Below, in pieces: positions 1 through 6,462 of a stretch of 19,248 nucleotides of DNA. Position 1 is the first letter of the stretch. Each line of letters begins with the position of its first letter. Under the pieces are notes generated by a model, which did not search any database, was not told the origin of the DNA, and saw only the letters and a list, made by a program, of their open reading frames with translations. Both the position numbers and the translations under genes were made by a program. Source of the stretch: an uncultured Alphaproteobacteria bacterium. Lineage in GTDB: Bacteria > Pseudomonadota > Alphaproteobacteria > CAAHEQ01 > UBA3637. Location: contig CALARE010000001.1 of NCBI GenBank assembly GCA_937888725.1, positions 1 through 19,248 of the forward strand, written 5' to 3'.

Positions 1-21
1 GAGGCTTATAGCCGTTTATGA
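1..21 (+). CDS. Extreme C-terminal end of an upstream gene (partial)
   Basis: Frame 1 reads E-A-Y-S-R-L and then TGA at 19-21. The stop lies two bases before a strong rho-independent terminator reading in the same direction, which is the usual arrangement for the end of a transcription unit. Only six residues are in the window, so the product cannot be identified. Of the other plus frames, one stops at once and the other runs straight through the terminator, so frame 1 is the most plausible. Confidence 0.35.
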   Translation, partial: EAYSRL

Positions 22-22
22 A

Positions 23-55
23 GAACCGCCGGCTAGGCCGGCGGGTTCCTTTTTT
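23..55 (+). terminator. Rho-independent terminator of the upstream gene
   Basis: GAACC-GCCGGC pairs with GCCGGC-GGTTC (one G bulge at 43) around a TAG loop, followed by six T at 50-55. It is very GC-rich compared with its surroundings. The T tract lies on the plus side only, so it terminates rightward transcription. The minus-strand small gene (33-293) ends inside this hairpin: its stop codon is made from bases 33-35. Confidence 0.85.
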
Positions 56-293
56 GTTGTTCCATTGCCTCATTTAAAAAATCCATTTTTTCATCCCCAT
101 CTGATGGTGATACATTAGGTTGACATTCCCCTTGCCCCGAACAATCGAGGCTCCATTCAACATCTGTATCAATTTTTTCCTTTCGAAATGGGATTAATAA
201 GATACGTTTTTTACTTATTTGAATAAATGGCTTAAAAACAAGCAAAAGAAGGTTTTTATCTTTTCTTATTTTCATCTTTTTATCTTGCTTCAT
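33..293 (-). CDS. Small hypothetical protein, 86 aa
   Basis: I do not recognise this protein. An AGGAG ribosome binding site sits seven bases before the ATG at 293, which is the main argument that it is real. The N-terminal 20 residues are very basic (KQDKKMKIRKDK), then come a hydrophobic/basic stretch (LLLLVFKPF, then ILLIPFRK) and an acidic, proline/serine-containing tail with two cysteines in 'DCSGQGEC'. There is no clear signal peptide or full membrane span. The last codons (N-P-P-A-stop) are written by the terminator hairpin of the opposite-strand gene, so the C-terminus may be accidental. It is transcribed away from the LamG/pilus operon, and the roughly 170 bases between them carry that operon's promoter. 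I see no convincing promoter for this gene itself. Confidence 0.45.
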   Translation of the reverse strand: MKQDKKMKIRKDKNLLLLVFKPFIQISKKRILLIPFRKEKIDTDVEWSLDCSGQGECQPNVSPSDGDEKMDFLNEAMEQQKRNPPA

Positions 294-402
294 ATATCAT
301 CTCCTTATAAAAAAGATATTTTCATTTTATAAAAAAACAACCTCATCTTTCGTTTTTTTTCAAAAAAAAGTGTGATAAAAATTATTTTTTCCTAAAAAAA
401 GA

Positions 403-431
403 TTTACGTTATTTAAAAATCCTGTTATAAT
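403..431 (+). promoter_or_regulatory. Promoter of the LamG/PilV-like operon
   Basis: TTTACG (403-408), a 17-base spacer and a perfect TATAAT (426-431) lie in an A/T-rich stretch. The predicted start of transcription near 438 leaves a leader of about 28 nt before the ATG at 466, containing the AAGGGGG ribosome binding site. Confidence 0.7.
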
Positions 432-465
432 GGTAATATAGGGTATGATATGAAGGGGGCATAAA

Positions 466-1989
466 ATGGTTTTTTGGGCAACAGTCCTAAGTTTTATTGT
501 TGGTATTATGTTGGCACTTATTTATCCCAGAAGTGACAAGCATTTGGTTGAAAATGTGCCACTTGCTGAGTCATTTATTTCTGCCTTTGTTACCCAACAC
601 CAATCTGCCCGCAATTATGCTAATGCTATTTCTTTAGCCCTTCCATATATTGAAACATCTCAGGGAATTGATTTTAACGCACTCGATGAAAACGATGTCG
701 ACCTTGATTCAGCTCGGCATATCCATGTATTTAAAGAAGATTTTAATCAACAATTTTTACCCACCATTGCACCATTAGATGGTCATATGGCTCCCTCCTA
801 TAATCTATTCCCCACACCTGATAAATTTAGAGATGGCACATCTGGTGATACATACGGTTATACCTCAGCACTTATTTGTTTGGATAAAGTTGATGACCCA
901 CTCACAACAGACGCTGGCGACACAACAATTACAAATTGGGAACGTGGGAAGATCATTTCTTGCAAAACAACAAATCAAAACACGTTTAAATACGTTCTCA
1001 CATACGGCCTACTTTACCAAAATGAAGACAATAATAGCCGTGTTGCTTTTCGAAACAAACGCCTTTTATGGGAAAAAGCCCTTACAAATCGCATAAAAAA
1101 TACGATTGACTGTGGCTATGTTGATGCTGTAGAGGGAACAACCGATGGCGAACCACGGATTATGACAATTAATGGTGAGGGTAGAAAAATCCCCCAAGCA
1201 ATTTATAATTTCTACCAAAAATATATTTCCGATAATGGCGATCTACAACCATTATTTTGCATTACACCCATTAAAACACCCTATATTACAGATAGCTTGT
1301 TATATCATTTTGATTCATTTATTAACCAAATTGATGCCTCTGCGACACTATCCCATACCCCTAAAAAAACAGGGTGGACAAATATTGTCACACAACAAAC
1401 TACTGGATTTATTGGTGACACAGGGCACTCTTGGCATCCCGATGATTTACAGCCTCTTGGTTTAAGAGGTGGCCATGGCTTGCATCTTCCAATTGATAAT
1501 CCGCATACCAAACTTGACAATACATTTACCATTTCTTTCGTCCTTAAATTTATTACAAAAAATGATGATGGTACTATTATAGGTGAAATGCCCTTATTAG
1601 GATCAACGCAATCAGGGATTTACCCAAATCTTTATGCCTCATATGATCCACCTTCTCGACAATTGACTTTTTCATTACAAGAAAATAATTGGCGTAATTA
1701 TGGTTCATTTTCATCAACCATTGGTGATGGGATTGTATCTATTACCTATATTGTTACACCGCAAGCCCACTATTTATATGTTGATGGACGGCTTGCAAAA
1801 CATGGAAAATATGCAAACGATCATCATCTTTCCAAACTTGAAACTGTAACACTCGCAATTGGTGAAGATGCAAATACAACAACAAAGTTATCGGCTGATA
1901 TTTACAACATTAAAGTTTATAATCGAGCCCTAAATGAACAAGAAATTCAATATAATTATAACACAGATAAAAAACGCTTTAACTTTTAA
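466..1989 (+). CDS. Membrane-anchored protein with C-terminal LamG-like domain, 507 aa
   Basis: The N-terminus is one membrane segment (about residues 3-20) followed at once by charged residues, which fits an inner-membrane anchor with the rest outside the cytoplasm. The 'PLAESFISAFVTQHQSARNYA' region (about 32-52) recalls the short N-terminal part of PilM-type proteins from R64-like thin-pilus operons; this is a weak resemblance. Four cysteines (138, 166, 216, 265) lie in the middle region and could form two disulfides. Residues about 278-500 look like a concanavalin-A/LamG fold, ending in the characteristic 'ADIYNIKVYNRALNEQEI' pattern with 'HYLYVDGRL' before it. Such domains usually bind glycans or matrix proteins. 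AAGGGGG lies upstream of the ATG. The gene is 18 bases from the PilV-like prepilin gene and surely co-transcribed with it. The likely role is surface attachment or a minor pilus component; the LamG call is better supported than the PilM link. Confidence 0.75.
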   Translation: MVFWATVLSFIVGIMLALIYPRSDKHLVENVPLAESFISAFVTQHQSARNYANAISLALPYIETSQGIDFNALDENDVDLDSARHIHVFKEDFNQQFLPTIAPLDGHMAPSYNLFPTPDKFRDGTSGDTYGYTSALICLDKVDDPLTTDAGDTTITNWERGKIISCKTTNQNTFKYVLTYGLLYQNEDNNSRVAFRNKRLLWEKALTNRIKNTIDCGYVDAVEGTTDGEPRIMTINGEGRKIPQAIYNFYQKYISDNGDLQPLFCITPIKTPYITDSLLYHFDSFINQIDASATLSHTPKKTGWTNIVTQQTTGFIGDTGHSWHPDDLQPLGLRGGHGLHLPIDNPHTKLDNTFTISFVLKFITKNDDGTIIGEMPLLGSTQSGIYPNLYASYDPPSRQLTFSLQENNWRNYGSFSSTIGDGIVSITYIVTPQAHYLYVDGRLAKHGKYANDHHLSKLETVTLAIGEDANTTTKLSADIYNIKVYNRALNEQEIQYNYNTDKKRFNF

Positions 1990-2007
1990 AAAGCAAGGAG
2001 GATAACC

Positions 2008-3765
2008 ATGAAAACAAAACAAAAAAAACAAGAAAGAGGTGCAATTATCGTCGAGATTATTGCGGTTATTGCATTGCTTGGCGTTATGGGACCATTGCTT
2101 TTTAAGCAAGTTTCCGATCGTAATGAAGAAGTTGAAAATATTAACCTCGCCTCACAAATGCGAGTTATTAAAGAGGCACTTTCCTCCTACATCATTAGCT
2201 ATCACTCTGAAATTGAAGCTAGCTGTAATAACACAACAGGCACATGTTCGCCAGCAAATATGAACGATAAAATTGTTTCAGAATTCCTCCCTTTTGGATA
2301 TGATGAAATTTTTGATAAGTTTAATATCCACATTCTTTCAGATACCAATGAGCTTGGAACAACCGCACTACAAGGGTATATTATCCCTGATTTGCACAAC
2401 CTTGATTTGCCTGATGACTTACCTCTACGTCGGGTTGCAAGGATTGCAAACCTTATCGGTGCTGATGGTGGTATTTATATGAAGGGAGATAATGAAATCC
2501 ATGGGACAGGTGGTGCCTGGCATTTAGATAATATTGACACACTTGGTATTAACGACGAGGAACATACCTTTGTCGCAACCACAGGAATGGACACATTTAA
2601 ACCCTCTATTGAAGTTGAAGATTTTGATCCAAGCAACATTATGCTTCCCGATAATTTAGGTTTGGGTCGCCTACATGCTTGGGATTATTTTTCCGTTGGA
2701 AGTACAAGAAATGGTATTGGAAGTTGCTTTGAGTTAAAACATAACACCGTTGCAACGAGTGGTGGCGTAACCACGGCCCAAAATGATGTTATTTATGAAG
2801 CGGGTGGAACAAATGATTGCTCTCCCCTCTTTTGGGTTGGAAGTAGCTCTAATACAGCCATCCCTGCTGGTGATGTTTTTGTTAAACAACAATTACATTT
2901 AAGACCTAACCCTCAGGCACATTCAAGTATTGTTCTGTCTGCTGGTTCTAACACAACAGATGCAAGAGATAATCCAGAACGTAAAATCAGTGTTTTCAAT
3001 ACTGCGGGAACTGAAATGATTACCATTGATGCAACGGGGAAAATTGTAGCGGTTAGCTCTGCAACAGAAAAGCCCTCTACAACTGATAGAACAACTAATT
3101 CAGGTGATGCCGAAAAACTCACCATTCAAAATGGTCGTATTGATACAAACATCATCGCCCGTAACGCTGCCAACGCAACTGGTGAAAGCGAATTGGCTTA
3201 TAGCCTTGATCCCCGTTATACCTCCATTATGAATGACATTCGTTTAGAATCTCGTGGTGGTGCAAGATTAAGTGATTTATTGCCAACATATATACTTAAA
3301 ACAGTTGAAAAAATTGATGCCCCTGGCAATACCGAAACAGCTAAAGAAGTTGTTATTCCTAGCTGTCCACAATATCACTACCCTGCAATTATGGTAACGC
3401 CTGTTAGTTGGCATCAATCTGGGGAAAAAGAAATTGTTGATGCCGTCATTGAAAATGTTCAAGTCGCTGGTACTGATTTAACGGCAAAAACAACAACTAC
3501 TCTTTCAAATAATCCCATTTTACCTCAGGTTAAAATCACCCGTAAAAACTCAACAGCTACCCATTCTTTAGGTTATATCAGAAATGAAGATTTAAATTCT
3601 AATGGCAGTTGGGAAGTTTTCCTCACATATTCCCAAGACAATGCTCTTGTTACAGATGATTTGGGAACACCAATTGTTGCAATTGTACATACCTATTGCA
3701 TATTTGACAGGAATAATACAACCCTTGTCAATCCTGTTCTCGATAGACCTAACACTCAAAAATAA
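2008..3765 (+). CDS. PilV-like type IV prepilin / putative pilus-tip adhesin, 585 aa
   Basis: A short basic leader (KTKQKKQERG) is followed by A-I-I-V-E and a hydrophobic helix to about residue 32. This matches the prepilin peptidase site (Gly at -1, Glu at +5). Residues about 12-75 would form the pilin N-terminal helix. The stretch 'RRVARIANLIGADGGIY' to 'GTGGAWHL' (about 141-172) resembles the constant region of shufflon-type PilV proteins of R64-like conjugative pili. At 585 residues it is far longer than a major pilin, as expected for a tip adhesin. The middle is rich in Ser, Thr and Asn with a beta-rich look. The segment from about 'GARLSDLLPTY' (418) through 'IPSCPQYHYPAIMVTPVSW' to the end is a candidate receptor-binding tip. 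Cysteines at 73/80, 240/271 and 453/564 could pair. A perfect AAGGAGG precedes the ATG, and a terminator follows the stop by about 10 bases. No recombinase or alternative C-terminal cassettes are in the window. Confidence 0.75.
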   Translation: MKTKQKKQERGAIIVEIIAVIALLGVMGPLLFKQVSDRNEEVENINLASQMRVIKEALSSYIISYHSEIEASCNNTTGTCSPANMNDKIVSEFLPFGYDEIFDKFNIHILSDTNELGTTALQGYIIPDLHNLDLPDDLPLRRVARIANLIGADGGIYMKGDNEIHGTGGAWHLDNIDTLGINDEEHTFVATTGMDTFKPSIEVEDFDPSNIMLPDNLGLGRLHAWDYFSVGSTRNGIGSCFELKHNTVATSGGVTTAQNDVIYEAGGTNDCSPLFWVGSSSNTAIPAGDVFVKQQLHLRPNPQAHSSIVLSAGSNTTDARDNPERKISVFNTAGTEMITIDATGKIVAVSSATEKPSTTDRTTNSGDAEKLTIQNGRIDTNIIARNAANATGESELAYSLDPRYTSIMNDIRLESRGGARLSDLLPTYILKTVEKIDAPGNTETAKEVVIPSCPQYHYPAIMVTPVSWHQSGEKEIVDAVIENVQVAGTDLTAKTTTTLSNNPILPQVKITRKNSTATHSLGYIRNEDLNSNGSWEVFLTYSQDNALVTDDLGTPIVAIVHTYCIFDRNNTTLVNPVLDRPNTQK

Positions 3766-3774
3766 ACAAGAAAG

Positions 3775-3800
3775 ACCCGTTTAAAACGGGTTTTTCTTTT
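3775..3800 (+). terminator. Rho-independent terminator of the LamG/PilV-like operon
   Basis: ACCCGT (3775-3780) and ACGGGT (3786-3791) pair around TTAAA and run into a T-rich tail (3791-3800). It begins ten bases after the PilV-like stop codon, so the repeat array beyond it is probably outside the normal pilus-operon transcript. Confidence 0.85.
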
Positions 3801-3804
3801 ATTA

Positions 3805-4288
3805 AAAACGCCCACTTGCCGTGTACATAGACGCACATAAGAGTGGGCGTTTTGCTGGAGTTTGATGTGCCTAAAGCTTTTAACGAGATATATCAAGAAA
3901 AAATCCCACTTAAACTAAAAAAACAGCCTCAGTTTTAACGAGATTTAATCCAGTTAGATAATGAAAAACGCCCACTTGCCGTGTACATAGACGTACATAA
4001 GAGTGGGCGTTTTGCTAGAGCTTGATGTGCCTAAAGCTTTTAACGAGATATATCAAGAAAAAATCCCACTTAAGTAAAAAAACAGCCTCGGTTTTAACGA
4101 GATTTAATCTAGTTAGATAATGAAAAACGCCCACTTGCCGTGTTCAAGACACACATAAGACAGCGTTTTGAATATACCTCGCCCTAAAGCTTTTAACGAG
4201 ATATATCAAGAAAAAATCCCACTCGCCGTGTACATAGACGTACATAAGAGTGGGATTTTTGAATTGAGATACTCGCTAAAAGCTTTAG
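3805..4288. repeat. Tandem array of roughly 160-bp palindromic repeats between convergent genes
   Basis: A unit starting at 3811 recurs at 3971 (period 160) and 4130 (period 159). Copies one and two are nearly identical; the third is diverged. Each unit opens with a hairpin: AAAACGCCCACT (3805-3816, 3965-3976) pairs perfectly with AGTGGGCGTTTT (3842-3853, 4002-4013) over 12 bp. Inside, TGTAC pairs with GTACA (or GCACA). The third copy (4124-4169) keeps only a 7-bp outer stem (AAAACGC/GCGTTTT) and an inner GTGT/ACAC. All units then carry CTAAAGCTTTTAACGAG and a half-arm AAAAAATCCCACT. The array ends in a 105-bp concentric palindrome (4184-4288). There is no long reading frame in this 480-bp stretch and no transposase, and no other copy was noticed in the window. 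It resembles an intergenic palindromic repeat family that has duplicated in tandem. Confidence 0.9.
4212..4260 (-). terminator. Terminator of rpsD formed by the last palindromic repeat
   Basis: AAAAATCCCACT (4212-4223) pairs perfectly with AGTGGGATTTTT (4249-4260), with an inner TGTAC/GTACA stem. Read on the minus strand it lies about 30 bases beyond the rpsD stop and ends in a run of T. The A/T-rich ends make it symmetrical, so it could also stop rightward transcription that leaks past 3800. Confidence 0.7.
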
Positions 4289-4290
4289 GA

Positions 4291-4905
4291 TTAGCGTGAG
4301 TAGAACTCGATGACCAAATTTGGCTCCATCTGAGTTGCATATGGAATATCAGCTAATTGAGGAACACGGATGAATTTACCTGTACCTGCTTTTGCGTCAA
4401 CTTCCATATATTCTGGAACTTCACGATCTGTAGCTGCTAATGCATCAATGACAAGAGCCATTTCTTTTGCTTTAGAGCGAATTGAAATTTCATCACCTGG
4501 ACGAACAAGGTATGAAGGGATGTTCACCTTTTTACCATTTACGAGAACGTGACCATGGTTAACAAACTGACGAGCAGCGAAAACAGATGGCACGAATTTC
4601 ATACGATAAACGACTGAATCCAAGCGTGTTTCCAAAATACCAACGAGGTTTTCAGAGCTGTCACCTTTGCGACGAACAGCTTCAGCGTAGTATTTGCGTA
4701 ATTGTTTTTCAGATACGTTACCATACACACCTTTTAATTTTTGTTTAGCGTGTAATTGAACACCGTAGTCTGTCAATTTTTTACGGTTAGCACCGTGTTG
4801 ACCTGGACCATAATTTCTTTTTTCAACTGGAGATTTTGCTTTACCCCATAAGTTAACGCCTAAACGGCGGTCAATTTTAAATTTAGAACTTAATCTTTTT
4901 GACAT
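4291..4905 (-). CDS. rpsD: 30S ribosomal protein S4, 204 aa
   Basis: This is a primary 16S rRNA-binding protein that nucleates assembly of the small-subunit body; it also affects decoding accuracy. It is full length. The N-terminal domain has 'KIDRRLGVNLWGK' and 'YGPGQHG' without the zinc-binding cysteines, as in alphaproteobacteria. The S4 RNA-binding domain lies around residues 95-155 ('RLDSVVYRMKFVPSVFAARQ', 'VNHGHVLVNGKKVNIPSY'). The end 'MEPNLVIEFYSR' is the standard S4 C-terminus. AAAGG lies before the ATG in a minus-strand leader. It stands alone rather than in the rpsM-rpsK-rpsD-rpoA operon, which is normal for this class. Its transcript seems to have a structured leader of about 135 nt, and its end is set by a palindromic repeat. 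Confidence 0.98.
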   Translation of the reverse strand: MSKRLSSKFKIDRRLGVNLWGKAKSPVEKRNYGPGQHGANRKKLTDYGVQLHAKQKLKGVYGNVSEKQLRKYYAEAVRRKGDSSENLVGILETRLDSVVYRMKFVPSVFAARQFVNHGHVLVNGKKVNIPSYLVRPGDEISIRSKAKEMALVIDALAATDREVPEYMEVDAKAGTGKFIRVPQLADIPYATQMEPNLVIEFYSR

Positions 4906-5040
4906 AGTATACCTTTCTTAAATAGCCAGCGTATCTGTAAAAGAAGAAAACAAACACGCTTTGTTGTCCCCGATAGTCTTTGACCGAATTGCCAAAGCGT
5001 GGTTTTAACCTATTGTCAACACCCGCATTCTCAGGGAATG
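4906..5040 (-). promoter_or_regulatory. Structured 5' leader of rpsD, possible autoregulatory element
   Basis: The predicted transcript start near 5040 gives a leader of about 135 nt, long for this compact genome. Reading on the minus strand, a small hairpin CATTC/GAATG (5026-5040) comes first. A 9-bp stem follows, CACGCTTTG (5001-4993) with CAAAGCGTG (4963-4955), around a 29-nt loop. Directly after it comes a T-rich run (TTTGTTTTCTTCTTTT, about 4954-4939). S4 represses its own synthesis through leader RNA in E. coli and B. subtilis. That this leader does the same, or acts as an attenuator, is inference; no known S4 leader consensus was recognised. Confidence 0.45.
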
Positions 5041-5046
5041 GTTGTT

Positions 5047-5075
5047 ATTTTATATAAAAAATATTTAAAAGTCAA
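5047..5075 (-). promoter_or_regulatory. Promoter of rpsD
   Basis: Read on the minus strand: TTGACT (5075-5070), a 17-base A/T-rich spacer and TAAAAT (5052-5047), an almost ideal sigma70-type pair. It lies upstream of the structured leader and downstream of the ankyrin gene's stop. Confidence 0.7.
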
Positions 5076-5176
5076 GCAGTTTTTAAAATCAACTCGATTA
5101 AAATTCAATCTCGTATCTAATAAAAACCAGCTCTCAATAAAAAAGAGGTTTAATTTTAAAGGGAGCAAAAGAATTG

Positions 5177-6433
5177 CTACCCATTTATATGGTCATTTAA
5201 AGAACGATTTAAATTTGGCAAGACTTGATTTTGACCAACTTTTTTTGGCTGAGATTGATGTTTTTTAATCACATCAAGAATATACTTATCCTCTCTGATA
5301 AAAGCCCAATCTAACGCACTTTTGCCGTATTTGTCTTTTACATTTATATCAGCACCAGATTGGAGTAACAAATCTAATATCTTATCATCAGATCTGTCAA
5401 CAGCCACTCTTGCAAGTGTTTGACCATCTTCAAAAGTAACATTCACATCAGCCCCTTTTTCAATTAAAAAACGGATCATATCTTTTTTTTGATAAATAAA
5501 TGCCCATTGCAAAGGCGTTTTATTTTCAAAACCAATCTCATTTATATCAGCCCCTTTTTCGAGCAATTTGCTAGCTAGTTCAATATCCCCATTTGAAGCT
5601 GCAATATTCAAAGGTGAAATATCCTCATCATCTCTTAAATTCACATCAGCACCCTGTTCAATCAAAAATAAAGCAACATCTTTATTCCCTTTTCGCATAA
5701 AACGAAGTAAAGGCGTTTCTTTAAAAATATTTTGTGCATTCACATCTGCCCCAGCTTCCACAAGCGTTTTAACAATATGATAGCAATTTTGAGCATGATA
5801 ATATGTTTTTAAGTCATTAGACAAATCAGGTGTATCTAAAGCAACAATAGACCCCCTATCATTACCACTTGCATAATGCAATGCTGTTTCCAATCGGCCA
5901 TCCCTTCGATTAACATCTGCACCCACCTCTAAAAGATTTTTAACCATATACAGTGAAGAACTCTTGGCTGCTTGCATTAAAATTGTCTGACCATCTTCAC
6001 CCCCTTGTGCATTGATGTCATGCCAATAATTAGCAAAAAGGCGATTACTTAAACTGCTCCAATCTCCTGTTCTTAAAGCACTCACACAACTTCTATATTG
6101 GTTTTGATATCTATATGCAAATGTGTTTAACAAGTCTTCTGCTTGAAATTGGCGATGTACTTGAGCCACTTTTTCAGCTGTTAAGCCTTGACCCCAATAT
6201 TCCTCATTTATTTTCCCAGAACGCTGATACAAACTCGCCCCTTTTGAAACAAGCAATTTTATAATCTCTTGATAGCCATGTTTTGCAGCCACCATAAGAG
6301 GGGTTAAATTTTCTTCATTATAAGAATGAAGGGGAACATTCTTTTTTAAAAGTTCTTCAACAGTTTTTATATCATTTGCTTTAATCGCTTCAAAAAGATT
6401 TGCTTCAATAGATGAAATTTGATTTGTTTGCAT
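5177..6433 (-). CDS. Ankyrin-repeat protein, 418 aa
   Basis: The protein is almost entirely ankyrin repeats, which make protein-binding surfaces. Repeats are visible at about residues 10-39, 41-71, 147-177, 181-234 (with an inserted loop), 237-267, 270-300, 303-333, 336-366 and 369-395. Each shows the 'G-A-D-V/I-N' turn and 'L-L' helix pattern. Residues 72-146 between the second and third repeats do not fit the repeat and may be a decayed or divergent pair. There is no signal peptide or membrane segment, so it is cytoplasmic or delivered by a signal not visible here. GAGGTG precedes the ATG at 6433. It starts 29 bases after the second ankyrin gene, with no terminator between them, so the two are probably one operon. 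No partner or enzymatic domain can be named. Such proteins can be secreted effectors in host-associated bacteria, but nothing here proves export. Confidence 0.9.
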   Translation of the reverse strand: MQTNQISSIEANLFEAIKANDIKTVEELLKKNVPLHSYNEENLTPLMVAAKHGYQEIIKLLVSKGASLYQRSGKINEEYWGQGLTAEKVAQVHRQFQAEDLLNTFAYRYQNQYRSCVSALRTGDWSSLSNRLFANYWHDINAQGGEDGQTILMQAAKSSSLYMVKNLLEVGADVNRRDGRLETALHYASGNDRGSIVALDTPDLSNDLKTYYHAQNCYHIVKTLVEAGADVNAQNIFKETPLLRFMRKGNKDVALFLIEQGADVNLRDDEDISPLNIAASNGDIELASKLLEKGADINEIGFENKTPLQWAFIYQKKDMIRFLIEKGADVNVTFEDGQTLARVAVDRSDDKILDLLLQSGADINVKDKYGKSALDWAFIREDKYILDVIKKHQSQPKKVGQNQVLPNLNRSLNDHING

Positions 6434-6462
6434 TTAACACCTCAATTGATTTTTAACAATTC

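Noticed and set aside
3805..4288. CRISPR array
   Set aside because: The repeats are long (about 160 bp), palindromic and nearly contiguous, with no short direct repeats and unique spacers of even length and no cas genes nearby.
3766..4290. Shufflon cassettes behind the PilV-like gene
   Set aside because: The repeats are direct tandem copies full of stops in all frames, with no inverted alternative C-terminal coding pieces and no Rci-type recombinase gene in the window.
4950..5010. tRNA-like gene in the rpsD leader
   Set aside because: The 9-bp stem and central loop do not form a cloverleaf; there is no GTTCGAATC-type T loop or suitable anticodon stem.
5014..5019. TTGACA on the minus strand as the -35 box of rpsD
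   Set aside because: No acceptable -10 lies 16-18 bases downstream; the pair at 5047-5075 is much better and places this hexamer inside the leader.
4999..5268. Plus-strand 89-residue reading frame
   Set aside because: It runs antisense over the rpsD leader and promoter and the end of the ankyrin gene, and has no convincing ribosome binding site; it is low-complexity and Lys/Phe/Leu-rich as expected by chance in AT-rich DNA.
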